From contig JADJOE010000001.1 in assembly GCA_016713905.1 (NCBI GenBank), forward strand, positions 248,001-312,000: DNA of 64,000 nucleotides. The letters are read 5' to 3'. This document shows, piece by piece, positions 52,330 to 61,452 of the stretch; within the stretch, counting starts at the first letter, position 1, and each line of letters opens with the position of its first letter. This DNA comes from Candidatus Vicinibacter proximus (GTDB lineage Bacteria; Bacteroidota; Bacteroidia; Chitinophagales; Saprospiraceae). The notes under the pieces were generated by a model. The model saw only the letters and a list, made by a program, of their open reading frames with translations. It had not been told where the DNA came from and ran no database searches. A program made the position numbers and the translations under genes.

Positions 52330-52337
52330 CAAAAATA
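52330..52337 (-). promoter_or_regulatory. Candidate -7 promoter element for lpxL-like gene (leaderless)
   Basis: On the minus strand TATTTTTG ends 7 nt before the ATG. Transcription usually starts several bases after the -7 box, so the start codon would be at or near the 5' end. Confidence 0.5.
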
Positions 52338-52363
52338 ATCAATGACAATTCATAACACTAAAT

Positions 52364-52371
52364 TATATTTG
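52364..52371 (+). promoter_or_regulatory. Candidate -7 promoter element for the GH92 operon
   Basis: TATATTTG ends 24 nt before the ATG at 52396. Confidence 0.45.
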
Positions 52372-52395
52372 AGTATTAGTAGCTGAAATAGTTTT

Positions 52396-55284
52396 ATGTA
52401 TAAAAATTTGTTCTGGTATTGTTTATTTTTTCCATTGTTTTCCCATGCTCAATATGTTGAGTATGTAAATCCATTTATTGGCACGGGAGGACATGGTCAT
52501 ACCTTTCCTGGTGCTACAAGTCCCTTTGGAATGGTGCAATTAAGTCCGGATACCAGGATTAAAGGCTGGGATGGTTGCTCCGGATATCATTATTCAGATT
52601 CAATAATATATGGATTTAGCCATACACATCTTTCTGGAACAGGGGTCGCTGATTATTGTGATATATTGGTTATGCCAGGCTGCGGAAAGCTGGAATTTTC
52701 AGATGGATTTTTAGGCAACCAATCATGCGCTGCAGAATTTGACAAGAAATTGGAAAAGGCCGTACCAGGAAAATATGAATGTTTCTTGATCCAACCAAAA
52801 ATCGAAGTACGTCTTACGGTTACCCCGCGGACAGGAATTCATGAATATTTTTTTAAAAAGGAAAACGAACACAAGTGGATTAAAATTGACCTAAAACATC
52901 GAGACAAAGTGATAAGCGGGGGCTTCGAAACTATAGGTAAGAATGAAATTTCAGGGAGGAGAATTTCCTCCTCTTGGGCAAAGGAACAGCATATTTATTT
53001 CGACTTAAAATCATCTGTACCATTTAAAAGGACCTTATTAAGTAGAGATAGCTTAGTACTTTTTTGCGAATTTGAAAAGAACACTAAACGTGTTGTTTTG
53101 CAATGTGCTATTTCGGCGGTGGACGAAGATGGAGCTCAAACTAATCTTCAATCAGAGTGGGTTGGCTATAATTTTGAAAAGGCGTATAAATCAACCAGGA
53201 GTTTATGGAACAATATGTTAGGGAGAATCGATGTAGGCTCTAAAAATTCTGAACACAAAAGTAAAGTCATATTTTACTCCGCACTATATCATTTGTTAAT
53301 CCAACCAAATCTTTTCCAGGATACCGATAACAGGTATCGTGGAATGGACAATAAAATTCATATTGGTGAATCAGAATATCCAAGATATACAGTATTTTCA
53401 CTTTGGGACACCTATAGGGCAGCTCACCCTTTATATCAATTAGTTTATCCCGATTTTAACGAAAAATTTGTTTTGAGTTTTCTAGGGCAGTTTGAAGAAT
53501 CTGGAAGACTTCCTGTTTGGGAATTGGCAGGAAATGAAACTTATTGTATGATTGGCAATCATTCAATTCCTGTTTTAGCAAATGCATTGTTGGATCGTAA
53601 TTCCAGAATTGAAAAATATAGACAAAATATTGAAAAGGCAATTCGCGGAACTTTGGCTTTAGATTTTTCTTGTTTAGAAAATTTTAAAAAGGGGTTTATT
53701 TCCTCTGAGGAATGCAGTGAATCAGTGTCAAAGACTATTGAAAATAGTGTTGATTTTGGGGCACTAAAATGGATTGTTCCTGATGATGAAAGTATAAGGG
53801 AACATAATTACTTTAAAAATTTGTTTAATCCCGAAACAAGTTTTTTTCAAGCAAAACTTAACCATACGTTCATTGAACCCTTTGACCCAAAGGAAGTTAA
53901 TTTCCATTTCACCGAAGCAAATGCATGGCATTACTTATTTGGGGCTCATCATGATGTATGGGGTATGATAGAATGTTTTAATAATACAAGAGGAAAAGGC
54001 AAATCAAATATTTTTGACAAGCAACCTCTGGAAATTTTACTGGATAGTTTGTTTCAATCTGATTCAAAAATGACGGGTCGTGAACAATCTGATATTACCG
54101 GTTTGATTGGGCAATATGCACATGGCAATGAACCAAGTCATCATGTAGCATATTTATATAATTATTGTAATCGCAGCAACAAGACCCAGCAAATTGTAAA
54201 AAGAATTTTACAAACGATGTACACTACACAACCGGATGGATTATGTGGAAATGAGGATTGTGGACAAATGTCTGCCTGGTATATTTGGAGTAGTTTGGGA
54301 TTTTATCCTGTAAATCCAATTTTGAATTCTTATGACCCAGGATATTTTATTTTTGATAAAGCGAGTATTAAAGTTCCTGGCGAAAAACGAATACATATAA
54401 TTTCCAATAGAAAAAGTGGATCTAAGTATGTTCACCAGATTATTAAAAACGGAATTCTCCAGAACTCTTTAGTTGAATTAAATCCCGGAGACAAATTAGA
54501 ATTTATTTTTAATGATGATAAATTTATAGACTTAGTAATGAATCAAGATACCTTGGCTGATGATTTTAAATTTACATTGCCATATATTTCTGAAGGAAAC
54601 AGGACTTTTCAAGATAGTGTAAAAATAAATTTCTCATCCTTGGGAAATTTCGGGATAGTATACAAAATTGGAAATCTAGATGGTCCTGAACGTAATTACA
54701 CAAATTCTATAATATTCAGAGAAAATCAAAAAATTTTCTTCAAAAACAAAAACAGTGAACCAGCAGGGAAAACCAGTCCTTGGTTATTGGCTAATTTTAC
54801 AAAACGTCCAGGAGGTTATGAGATTAGAAGAATCACTGAATTTTCTCCTATGTATGCAGGAGGAGGAAGGGAAGCCCTGATGGATGGATTGGAAGGGAGT
54901 TTAGATTTTAGAGATGGACATTGGCAAGGGTATTTTGGTAAAGATTTCAATATTGAATTTTCTCTGGAAGAGAATTTGGGAATTGAAAGGGTGGAGGCGA
55001 GGTTTTTACAAGATCAAAATTCTTGGATTCTATTACCAGCTAGCGTTCAGGTTTTGACTTCACCAAATGGAACGGATTATATTCTAGAATCAGAATATTT
55101 TAACACAACACCACAAAATACGAATGGTGCTTTTGATAAATTATTTCAATTTGAAATAAAGCAGAAAGGCACTAGGTTCATCAAGTTAGTAGCAAAAAAT
55201 CCTGGAAAGCTTCCTGAGTGGCATCTTTCATCAGGAGAAAATAGTTGGATTTTTATTGATGAAGTAAAGCTTATAAAAAAGTAG
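52396..55284 (+). CDS. GH92-family alpha-mannosidase
   Basis: A 962-aa exported glycosidase. Residues 1-18 are a signal peptide (ends SHA/Q). The N-terminal sandwich starts with the GH92 hallmark NPFIGTGGHGHTFPGATSPFG (broken here after 20 residues), and the alpha-toroid part carries GNETYCMIGNHSIP and GNEDCGQMSAWYIWSSLGFY, the regions lining the active site. The last 200 residues add a discoidin/galactose-binding-like domain (GGREALMDGLEGS, then ASVQVLTSPNG). GH92 enzymes are calcium-dependent exo-alpha-mannosidases that trim N-glycans or mannans. The gene is 4 nt before a glycosylasparaginase gene. Confidence 0.92.
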   Translation: MYKNLFWYCLFFPLFSHAQYVEYVNPFIGTGGHGHTFPGATSPFGMVQLSPDTRIKGWDGCSGYHYSDSIIYGFSHTHLSGTGVADYCDILVMPGCGKLEFSDGFLGNQSCAAEFDKKLEKAVPGKYECFLIQPKIEVRLTVTPRTGIHEYFFKKENEHKWIKIDLKHRDKVISGGFETIGKNEISGRRISSSWAKEQHIYFDLKSSVPFKRTLLSRDSLVLFCEFEKNTKRVVLQCAISAVDEDGAQTNLQSEWVGYNFEKAYKSTRSLWNNMLGRIDVGSKNSEHKSKVIFYSALYHLLIQPNLFQDTDNRYRGMDNKIHIGESEYPRYTVFSLWDTYRAAHPLYQLVYPDFNEKFVLSFLGQFEESGRLPVWELAGNETYCMIGNHSIPVLANALLDRNSRIEKYRQNIEKAIRGTLALDFSCLENFKKGFISSEECSESVSKTIENSVDFGALKWIVPDDESIREHNYFKNLFNPETSFFQAKLNHTFIEPFDPKEVNFHFTEANAWHYLFGAHHDVWGMIECFNNTRGKGKSNIFDKQPLEILLDSLFQSDSKMTGREQSDITGLIGQYAHGNEPSHHVAYLYNYCNRSNKTQQIVKRILQTMYTTQPDGLCGNEDCGQMSAWYIWSSLGFYPVNPILNSYDPGYFIFDKASIKVPGEKRIHIISNRKSGSKYVHQIIKNGILQNSLVELNPGDKLEFIFNDDKFIDLVMNQDTLADDFKFTLPYISEGNRTFQDSVKINFSSLGNFGIVYKIGNLDGPERNYTNSIIFRENQKIFFKNKNSEPAGKTSPWLLANFTKRPGGYEIRRITEFSPMYAGGGREALMDGLEGSLDFRDGHWQGYFGKDFNIEFSLEENLGIERVEARFLQDQNSWILLPASVQVLTSPNGTDYILESEYFNTTPQNTNGAFDKLFQFEIKQKGTRFIKLVAKNPGKLPEWHLSSGENSWIFIDEVKLIKK

Positions 55285-55288
55285 GAAT

Positions 55289-56266
55289 ATGAAAGAAAGA
55301 AGAAAATTTATACAATCCATTGGGATTTCAGTCTTAGGTATTTCATCAGCAAATTGGTTTAAAGAACTAGAATCAATTGTTGGAAAGAATAATAAAATTC
55401 CAAAAATGAAAGTGATTGCCACATGGAATAACCCAAAAGCTGCTAAAGCAGCTTGGAATAAGCTTTATGAAGGAGGAAGTGCATTGGATGCTGTGGAAGC
55501 GGGAGCAAGGGAACCAGAAGCTGATCCATTGGACACTTCAGTAGGCTTAGGTGGATTTCCTGACCGAGATGGCGATGTTACCTTAGACGCATGCATAATG
55601 GATCATTTAGGAAATGCTGGGGCTGTTCTTTATTTGCAAGACATACTTCATCCAGTATCCGTTGCCAGAAAAGTTATGGAAAAAACACCACATGTATTTT
55701 TAGCCGGGGATGGTGCACAGAAATTTGCGCTGGCGGAAGGATTTGAAAAGCAGAATTTATTAACTGAAAATGCGAAAAAAGCTTGGAAAGATTGGTTGAT
55801 AAAATCTGAATATAAGCCTATAATTAATGTAGAAAGGCACGACACCATTGGAATTCTTGCAATGGATAATATGCAACATCTTTCAGGAGCGTGCAGCACC
55901 TCCGGACTTGCATTCAAGATGAAAGGAAGAGTTGGAGATTCTCCTATAATTGGTGCAGGGCTTTATGTTGATAATGAAATCGGTGCAGCAACGGCAACTG
56001 GTCTTGGAGAAGCAGTAATTAAAAAGGTTGGGGCTTTTTCGGTTGTTGAAATGATGAGACATGGTTTGAGTCCACAAAATGCATGCAAAGAAGCCATTAA
56101 AAGGTTGTTAACTCTTAAAGAATCAAAGGACATGCAAGTGGGATATATAGCCATAAATAAGCGGGGTCAGATAGGGGCATATGGGCTAAGAAAGGGCTTT
56201 CAATATATTGTTGCTGAGGATGGTAAAATCACTGTACATGATGCCGATTCGTATTTTCCATACTAA
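55289..56266 (+). CDS. N4-(beta-N-acetylglucosaminyl)-L-asparaginase
   Basis: A 325-aa Ntn-hydrolase that cleaves the GlcNAc-Asn bond of glycoproteins. Autoprocessing would occur before Thr186 in HDTIGI. The substrate-binding RVGDSPIIGAGLY and GAATATGLGE segments follow. Residues 4-20 (RRKFIQSIGISVLGISS) look like a twin-arginine export signal, so it probably acts in the periplasm, like the Elizabethkingia enzyme. It is coupled to GH92, 4 nt upstream, which would trim the mannose part of the same glycan. Confidence 0.93.
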   Translation: MKERRKFIQSIGISVLGISSANWFKELESIVGKNNKIPKMKVIATWNNPKAAKAAWNKLYEGGSALDAVEAGAREPEADPLDTSVGLGGFPDRDGDVTLDACIMDHLGNAGAVLYLQDILHPVSVARKVMEKTPHVFLAGDGAQKFALAEGFEKQNLLTENAKKAWKDWLIKSEYKPIINVERHDTIGILAMDNMQHLSGACSTSGLAFKMKGRVGDSPIIGAGLYVDNEIGAATATGLGEAVIKKVGAFSVVEMMRHGLSPQNACKEAIKRLLTLKESKDMQVGYIAINKRGQIGAYGLRKGFQYIVAEDGKITVHDADSYFPY

Positions 56267-56300
56267 GAATGACCACCCCAAACTAACTTATTAAAAAAAA

Positions 56301-56348
56301 ATTATATCCATTATTTTAAGTGCATAATGCATTTTTATTGGATATAAT
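56301..56348. repeat. Nested dyad after glycosylasparaginase
   Basis: ATTATATCCA (56301-56310) and TGGATATAAT (56339-56348) are a perfect 10-bp inverted repeat. The 28-nt centre contains a second palindrome, TGCATAATGCA. An A-run precedes it. It could end the GH92 operon transcript or form a regulator site for the next gene. Confidence 0.5.
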
Positions 56349-56483
56349 ATATTGATAAACAACACTATATATTAATTTACAACAACTTCAATTTTAATCT
56401 TCTAAAGAGAATTGACCCCATAAATACAGCTTTTGGCATTGGTTTTGCTTGTAGAAACGCAAGACATATTAGACCAAGACTAT

Positions 56484-57152
56484 ATGCGAAGTTTGAAAGT
56501 TGGCGTGGTTGATGATCATGAGTTGTTTCTAAGAAGTTTTGTACTTCTATTGACAACTATAAAATCCGGATTTGATATCACGGTAGCTGTTGAAAGTCTA
56601 TCAGAAGATGACTTTTTAGCCAAACTTCGACAAAATGATCTTGATTTAGTATTTCTGGATCTTAATCTGACCAAATCAGATGGGATTCGGTTGATTCCGA
56701 AAATCAAGGAGAGGAATCCGGAAACCAAGGTTTTAATTGTGAGCATGTCTACAGAAGCCAAGGTCGTACGGGAGTCTTTCCAGCAGGGTGCCGACGGGTA
56801 TCTTTCAAAGTATTCTGATCTTGATAATCTAGTTGAAGGAATTAGAGAGGTGATGGATGGAGAAATTTTCTTTGGTAAAGGCATCGAAGCTACCCAGAAA
56901 ATTTCATCTGAAGTGGTAAAGCAGACAAGTACACCAATGCTAAACCGCTTTAATGCAAAGTTCCATCTTACCAAAAGAGAATCAGAAATACTTGAGAAAA
57001 TGACCGAAGGGAAGTCTTCAAAGACGATAGCTGCAGAACTGTTTATCAGTAAGGAGACCGTGAGTGTTCACAGGAAGAATCTGATGAGAAAGTTAGGAGC
57101 TTCCAATGCTTTGAATCTTCTTAAGATAGCCCGGGACTATAATTTGATTTAA
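56484..57152 (+). CDS. LuxR-type response regulator
   Basis: A 222-aa two-component regulator. The receiver domain has Asp10-Asp11, the phospho-acceptor Asp59 (VFLDLNL) and Lys109 (YLSKYSD). The C-terminal helix-turn-helix (LTKRESEILEKMTEGKSSKT, then SKETVSVHRKNLMRKLGA) is LuxR/NarL type and binds DNA. No sensor kinase is adjacent, so the partner must be elsewhere. The ATG at 56484 is used; the longer frame from a TTG at 56433 adds 17 residues that do not belong to the receiver fold. It precedes the large adhesin-like genes on the same strand. Confidence 0.88.
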   Translation: MRSLKVGVVDDHELFLRSFVLLLTTIKSGFDITVAVESLSEDDFLAKLRQNDLDLVFLDLNLTKSDGIRLIPKIKERNPETKVLIVSMSTEAKVVRESFQQGADGYLSKYSDLDNLVEGIREVMDGEIFFGKGIEATQKISSEVVKQTSTPMLNRFNAKFHLTKRESEILEKMTEGKSSKTIAAELFISKETVSVHRKNLMRKLGASNALNLLKIARDYNLI

Positions 57153-57263
57153 GAAAAAACAAAACTAAAACTATCGACTCACACTTGGACCAGATTGTCC
57201 GAGAAGCTAAGCATTTGTAAAAATTTTTGATTTACTCATATCCGTTTAACTGAAAGTATTAAC

Positions 57264-60200
57264 ATGAAAAAGGAAACGTTTACTACCAAAATTAATTTCC
57301 AAACTCGAAGGCAGGCAGTCTTTATGAATGCACTGTTTCTTTTGCTCAGCTTTTTTATAATTCAGGTGCAAGGAATCTCTCAATGTCCATTGGCATGTGA
57401 TGATGATATTCAGGTTTCACTTGACGAAAATTGCGAAGCAACGATTACTCCAGACATGATACTTGAAGACCCAGGTGGTCCGTGTAATTATGTTGTTGTT
57501 GTTTTCGGAACCAATGGACTTCCATTACCACTTCCAGAGGTAAATAGTACGCATGTTGGCAAACGTCTAAAAGTTGCAGTTTACTTGGGAAACAATTCTT
57601 GCTGGGGTCACATACTTGTCGAAGATAAGTTGCCTCCAACGATCATTTGTCCACCCAATGACACAGTATTTTGTAACAATAGAGACCATTTGTTATTACA
57701 GCCATTTGTACGAGACAATTGTTCAGGGGTAACTCGAATCAACTTATCTGATAACACAGAAATGTTTGATTGCACACTTAACCCGAACGACAGTATAATT
57801 GCAAAAAGGACCATTAGATACTACTATGTTGATGCAAGTGGAAATAAATCAGATACATGTAATCAATGTGTCTATTATAAGAAATTCAAACAATCAGATA
57901 TTGTATGGCCAAGCGATGCAATTTATAGTTGTGATCAATTTGATACTATTCCTTCCCCTTTAATAAGCGGAGTTCCTCTAGTAGGAAATGACACAATTTT
58001 TCCAAACTGGGGAGTATGTAAAATAGCTGTAGCCTATGAGGACCAACTCATACCTGTGTGTCCAAAATCATTTAAAGTTTTAAGAAAGTGGACCGTTTTG
58101 GATTGGTGTGCTCCGGCAGGGCAAAATATTTTTACTCATTTCCAAATTGTAAAAGTAATTGATGACAGAGGTCCAATTCTTTTTTGCAATCCATTAATGA
58201 ATATTAGTACAGACGTTTGGAGTTGCACAGGAACTGTTTTAATTCCGCCGCCAACCATAGTTAAGGAATGCTCAAGAGTTACTTTTCAAGTTGGATACAA
58301 AATACAATCTCCTGGAGGAGTGCCTACATATGAAGGAACCTCTACTGCCAATGTGGTAAAATTACCTAATGGATATTTTTCTATATCTGGACTACCATTG
58401 GGGTTAAATTGGGTAATTTTCAGAGCTACGGATGAATGTGGAAATTATACAGATTGTTCAACTGAAGTACTTGTTGAAGATAAAGTGCCTCCAGTCGTAG
58501 TGTGTGATCAGAAAACAGTGGTTACCCTAACTGTAGACGGTACAGCTAAAATAGAAGCCTTGACTTTTGATGATCGTTCACACGACAATTGTGTAATTGA
58601 TAGATTTGAAGTAAAGAGAATGGATAATGGCGTACCATGCAAGGATACGGCCAGAAGTAATAAATGGGGCCCTTATGTTTATTTTTGTTGTGATGACATA
58701 GGAAAGACAATAATGGTTTCTTTGAGGGTGTGGGATTTAGCAGGCAACAGTAATACTTGTATGGTTGAAGTGGAAGTTCAAGATAAAATTGCTCCATTCA
58801 TATTTTGTCCTCCTAATATAACAGTAAGTTGTGAATATGACTATCCAGATTTAAGTGTTTTTGGAACAGTGAGAAACAATGTAGCTGATAGAAAGCCAAT
58901 AATAATTAAAGACCCACGTGTCATCATGGATGCTCCAGCAATCGACGGATATGCATACGATGGTTGTGGAGTTACCATAAAAGAATTCGTCTCAACCAGA
59001 GGTAAATGTGGACGGGATACTATTACCAGAGTATTTGAAGCAACAGATGGCAACGGTTTGGTAAGTAGATGTACACAAACTATTGTTGTTTATGATTTCA
59101 CTCCAGATAATGTAAAAGTGACTTGGCCATTAGATTATATCAGCAATACTACTTGTCTAAACAAACCAGAAATTTCACCAGATATTACTGGCAAACCAAA
59201 GGTAGAGTTTGCAGATAGATGCAACAGCATTTTTACAAATTATACAGATCAAGTATTCACTTTGGATCCTGATGCATGTGTAAAGATTATCAGAACCTGG
59301 ACCGTGATAGATTGGTGTCTTTATGACCCAAATAATTCACAAACGAAAGGATATTGGACCTGGAAGCAAATAATTAAAATCAGCAACACAGTGCCTCCAA
59401 CAATTATAAGTGATTGCAGAAACAGAACTGTAGATGTTTTCGGCCCAGGATGTGCAGGGTTTGTAGATCTCAGAGGAAGAGCAACAGATGATTGTACGGA
59501 TACATTAAATCTTGTGTGGTATCATGAGGTTGATTTAAATAATGATGGTATAATTGATGCAGCATTCACAGGAATTGGAGCCGATGCAAGTGCAGTTTAC
59601 CCTGTAGGAGAGCACAAAATTACATTTAGAGTTAAAGATGCCTGTAATAACCTTACTAGTTGTACTTTTATTCTAAACGTTAGAGATGGTAAAAAACCGA
59701 CACCATATTGCAACAGTGGTATAACAACAACAGTAATGCCTAGTACGAGAAGTATTGAGATATGGGCAAAAGATTTTAATATCAACAGTGAAGATAATTG
59801 TACTCCAAAAGATAGTTTGAAGTACTATTTTCTGGTGAATAATACCTTTGTTCCAAGCATGATATTTGATTGCAGCAATAGAGGAAAAAATATTCTAAGG
59901 ATCTATGTAGTTGACAAAGCAGGAAATTCAGATTATTGTGAAACAACTTTAGAAATTCAAGACCCAAATCATGTTTGTCCTACCGGCTTGACAATTCAGG
60001 GTAGAATTGCAACACAGGATAATAGATCCTTGAACAATACTGAGATATTGCTTGAGCGTACTAATCCCGCAGGAAGCAATATAACTTATACCAATGCCAG
60101 TGGAATTTACAGCTTTAATACAGTTACTTCAAAGATAGATTATACAGTTATTCCTTCCAAAAACTATGATTTCTTGAATGGAGTTAGTACACATGATATT

Positions 60201-61235
60201 TTGTTGATTCAAAAACATATCCTTGGTCAACAAGAGTTTACCTCTCCTTATTTGATCATTGCAGCTGATGCCAATAACAGCAAGACAATTACAGCTGCAG
60301 ACATGGCTGAACTTAGAAAGTTAGTGCTCGGTAAAATTGATAAATTTACAAATAATAAATCATGGAGATTTGTACCAACATCTTTCAATTTTGCGAATCC
60401 TAAAAGTCCATTTCCTTATGACGAGTTCATAAAATATGGTTCAATTGGACAAAACGAAATGAACACAGATTTTTATGGAATTAAGATAGGGGATGTTTCA
60501 GGGAATGCAGATGTGAACAATCTTGGAAGAGAGATTAGTTCAAGAACCTCAGGAGAATTTAAATTATACACCGATCAAATAGAATTAACAGCAGGAGAAC
60601 AAATTACTGTTCCAATATTTGCCTCAGATGATTTGATTTTAGGAGGAATTCAAATGTCCTTAGATATGGATATTTCTCAGGCAGATTTTGTAGGATTGAA
60701 TTCCGGTTTATTAAATTTAACCGATGAAAACTATGCTATTACAGACAATAAGTTAAAACTAAGTTTTGTCGCTCCCGAAGCAATTAGCATAAAAACCGGA
60801 AGTCATTTGTTTAGTATTGTTTTGAGGTCCAAGAGTGCAACAAAATTAGATAAAGTATTGAATATTAATAAATTAGGCTTTAATTCAGAGATCTATGATG
60901 ATCAAGCAAATTTATTTGAATTGGATCTTAACTTTAGGACTAAGAATCATACGGAGGAAAAACCAACCCAAGCGGTAGCAAAATTGTATCAAAACAAGCC
61001 AAATCCATTTAGCGATCATACAGTTGTTGGGTTTGAAATACCTGAAAGTCAAGAACTTAGTCTTGTAATATACGATTTAGACGGAAAAGTTTTGAGAAGG
61101 AATACAAAAGTATACGGCAAAGGATATCATGAGTATATAGTTAAAGCATCGGATTTGGGTTCAGCGGGTATCTTTTATATCCAATTAAATTCCCAGAACT
61201 TTAGCGAAACTCGTAAAATGGTGTTTATAAAATGA
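57264..61235 (+). CDS. Giant secreted protein: HYR-like, CNA-B-like, dockerin-like, cohesin-like and T9SS domains
   Basis: A 1323-aa exported protein. A signal peptide ends near residue 40 (QVQGISQ); a start at Met21 (57324) is also possible. Several HYR-like Ig repeats cover about 50-900, recognisable by DKLPPTIICPPNDTV and DNC...DASGN patterns and many cysteines. A CNA-B/carboxypeptidase-regulatory-like domain is at about 904-965. A dockerin-like pair of helices covers about 971-1023, with a good calcium loop ADANNSKTITAADMAEL in the second repeat only. A cohesin-like domain covers about 1096-1228. The last 85 residues are a type A T9SS tail (YQNKPNPFSDHTVV). Probably a large adhesin or scaffold on the cell surface. 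Confidence 0.85.
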   Translation: MKKETFTTKINFQTRRQAVFMNALFLLLSFFIIQVQGISQCPLACDDDIQVSLDENCEATITPDMILEDPGGPCNYVVVVFGTNGLPLPLPEVNSTHVGKRLKVAVYLGNNSCWGHILVEDKLPPTIICPPNDTVFCNNRDHLLLQPFVRDNCSGVTRINLSDNTEMFDCTLNPNDSIIAKRTIRYYYVDASGNKSDTCNQCVYYKKFKQSDIVWPSDAIYSCDQFDTIPSPLISGVPLVGNDTIFPNWGVCKIAVAYEDQLIPVCPKSFKVLRKWTVLDWCAPAGQNIFTHFQIVKVIDDRGPILFCNPLMNISTDVWSCTGTVLIPPPTIVKECSRVTFQVGYKIQSPGGVPTYEGTSTANVVKLPNGYFSISGLPLGLNWVIFRATDECGNYTDCSTEVLVEDKVPPVVVCDQKTVVTLTVDGTAKIEALTFDDRSHDNCVIDRFEVKRMDNGVPCKDTARSNKWGPYVYFCCDDIGKTIMVSLRVWDLAGNSNTCMVEVEVQDKIAPFIFCPPNITVSCEYDYPDLSVFGTVRNNVADRKPIIIKDPRVIMDAPAIDGYAYDGCGVTIKEFVSTRGKCGRDTITRVFEATDGNGLVSRCTQTIVVYDFTPDNVKVTWPLDYISNTTCLNKPEISPDITGKPKVEFADRCNSIFTNYTDQVFTLDPDACVKIIRTWTVIDWCLYDPNNSQTKGYWTWKQIIKISNTVPPTIISDCRNRTVDVFGPGCAGFVDLRGRATDDCTDTLNLVWYHEVDLNNDGIIDAAFTGIGADASAVYPVGEHKITFRVKDACNNLTSCTFILNVRDGKKPTPYCNSGITTTVMPSTRSIEIWAKDFNINSEDNCTPKDSLKYYFLVNNTFVPSMIFDCSNRGKNILRIYVVDKAGNSDYCETTLEIQDPNHVCPTGLTIQGRIATQDNRSLNNTEILLERTNPAGSNITYTNASGIYSFNTVTSKIDYTVIPSKNYDFLNGVSTHDILLIQKHILGQQEFTSPYLIIAADANNSKTITAADMAELRKLVLGKIDKFTNNKSWRFVPTSFNFANPKSPFPYDEFIKYGSIGQNEMNTDFYGIKIGDVSGNADVNNLGREISSRTSGEFKLYTDQIELTAGEQITVPIFASDDLILGGIQMSLDMDISQADFVGLNSGLLNLTDENYAITDNKLKLSFVAPEAISIKTGSHLFSIVLRSKSATKLDKVLNINKLGFNSEIYDDQANLFELDLNFRTKNHTEEKPTQAVAKLYQNKPNPFSDHTVVGFEIPESQELSLVIYDLDGKVLRRNTKVYGKGYHEYIVKASDLGSAGIFYIQLNSQNFSETRKMVFIK

Positions 61236-61262
61236 TAAGGATTGAGTAAATGCAGAATAAAG

Positions 61263-61291
61263 GCCTGATTGTGGATAACCCACAGTCAGGC
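61263..61291 (+). terminator. Terminator-like hairpin after the giant T9SS protein
   Basis: A 12-bp stem with one G:U pair (GCCTGATTGTGG / CCACAGTCAGGC) and an ATAAC loop, 27 nt after the stop. The T-run after it is weak. The loop side contains TGTGGATAA, a perfect DnaA-box match on the minus strand (61270-61278). Confidence 0.65.
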
Positions 61292-61402
61292 TAATTTTAT
61301 ATCAGAATAAATGAAAATTAAAGCGAAATTAAAATTCATTGTCAAAAAATTAGATATTAAAGAAAATTACCATATTGCTAAAACAATTGTTAACTTGTCT
61401 TT

Positions 61403-61410
61403 ATCTTTGT
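61403..61410 (+). promoter_or_regulatory. Candidate -7 promoter element for the cohesin/SprB protein
   Basis: TATCTTTG, consensus -7, ends 42 nt before the ATG at 61453. No -33 box at proper spacing. Confidence 0.45.
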
Positions 61411-61452
61411 AAAGTGTTTTATGTATTTGGTTTTCCCGAAATTCAGTAAATT

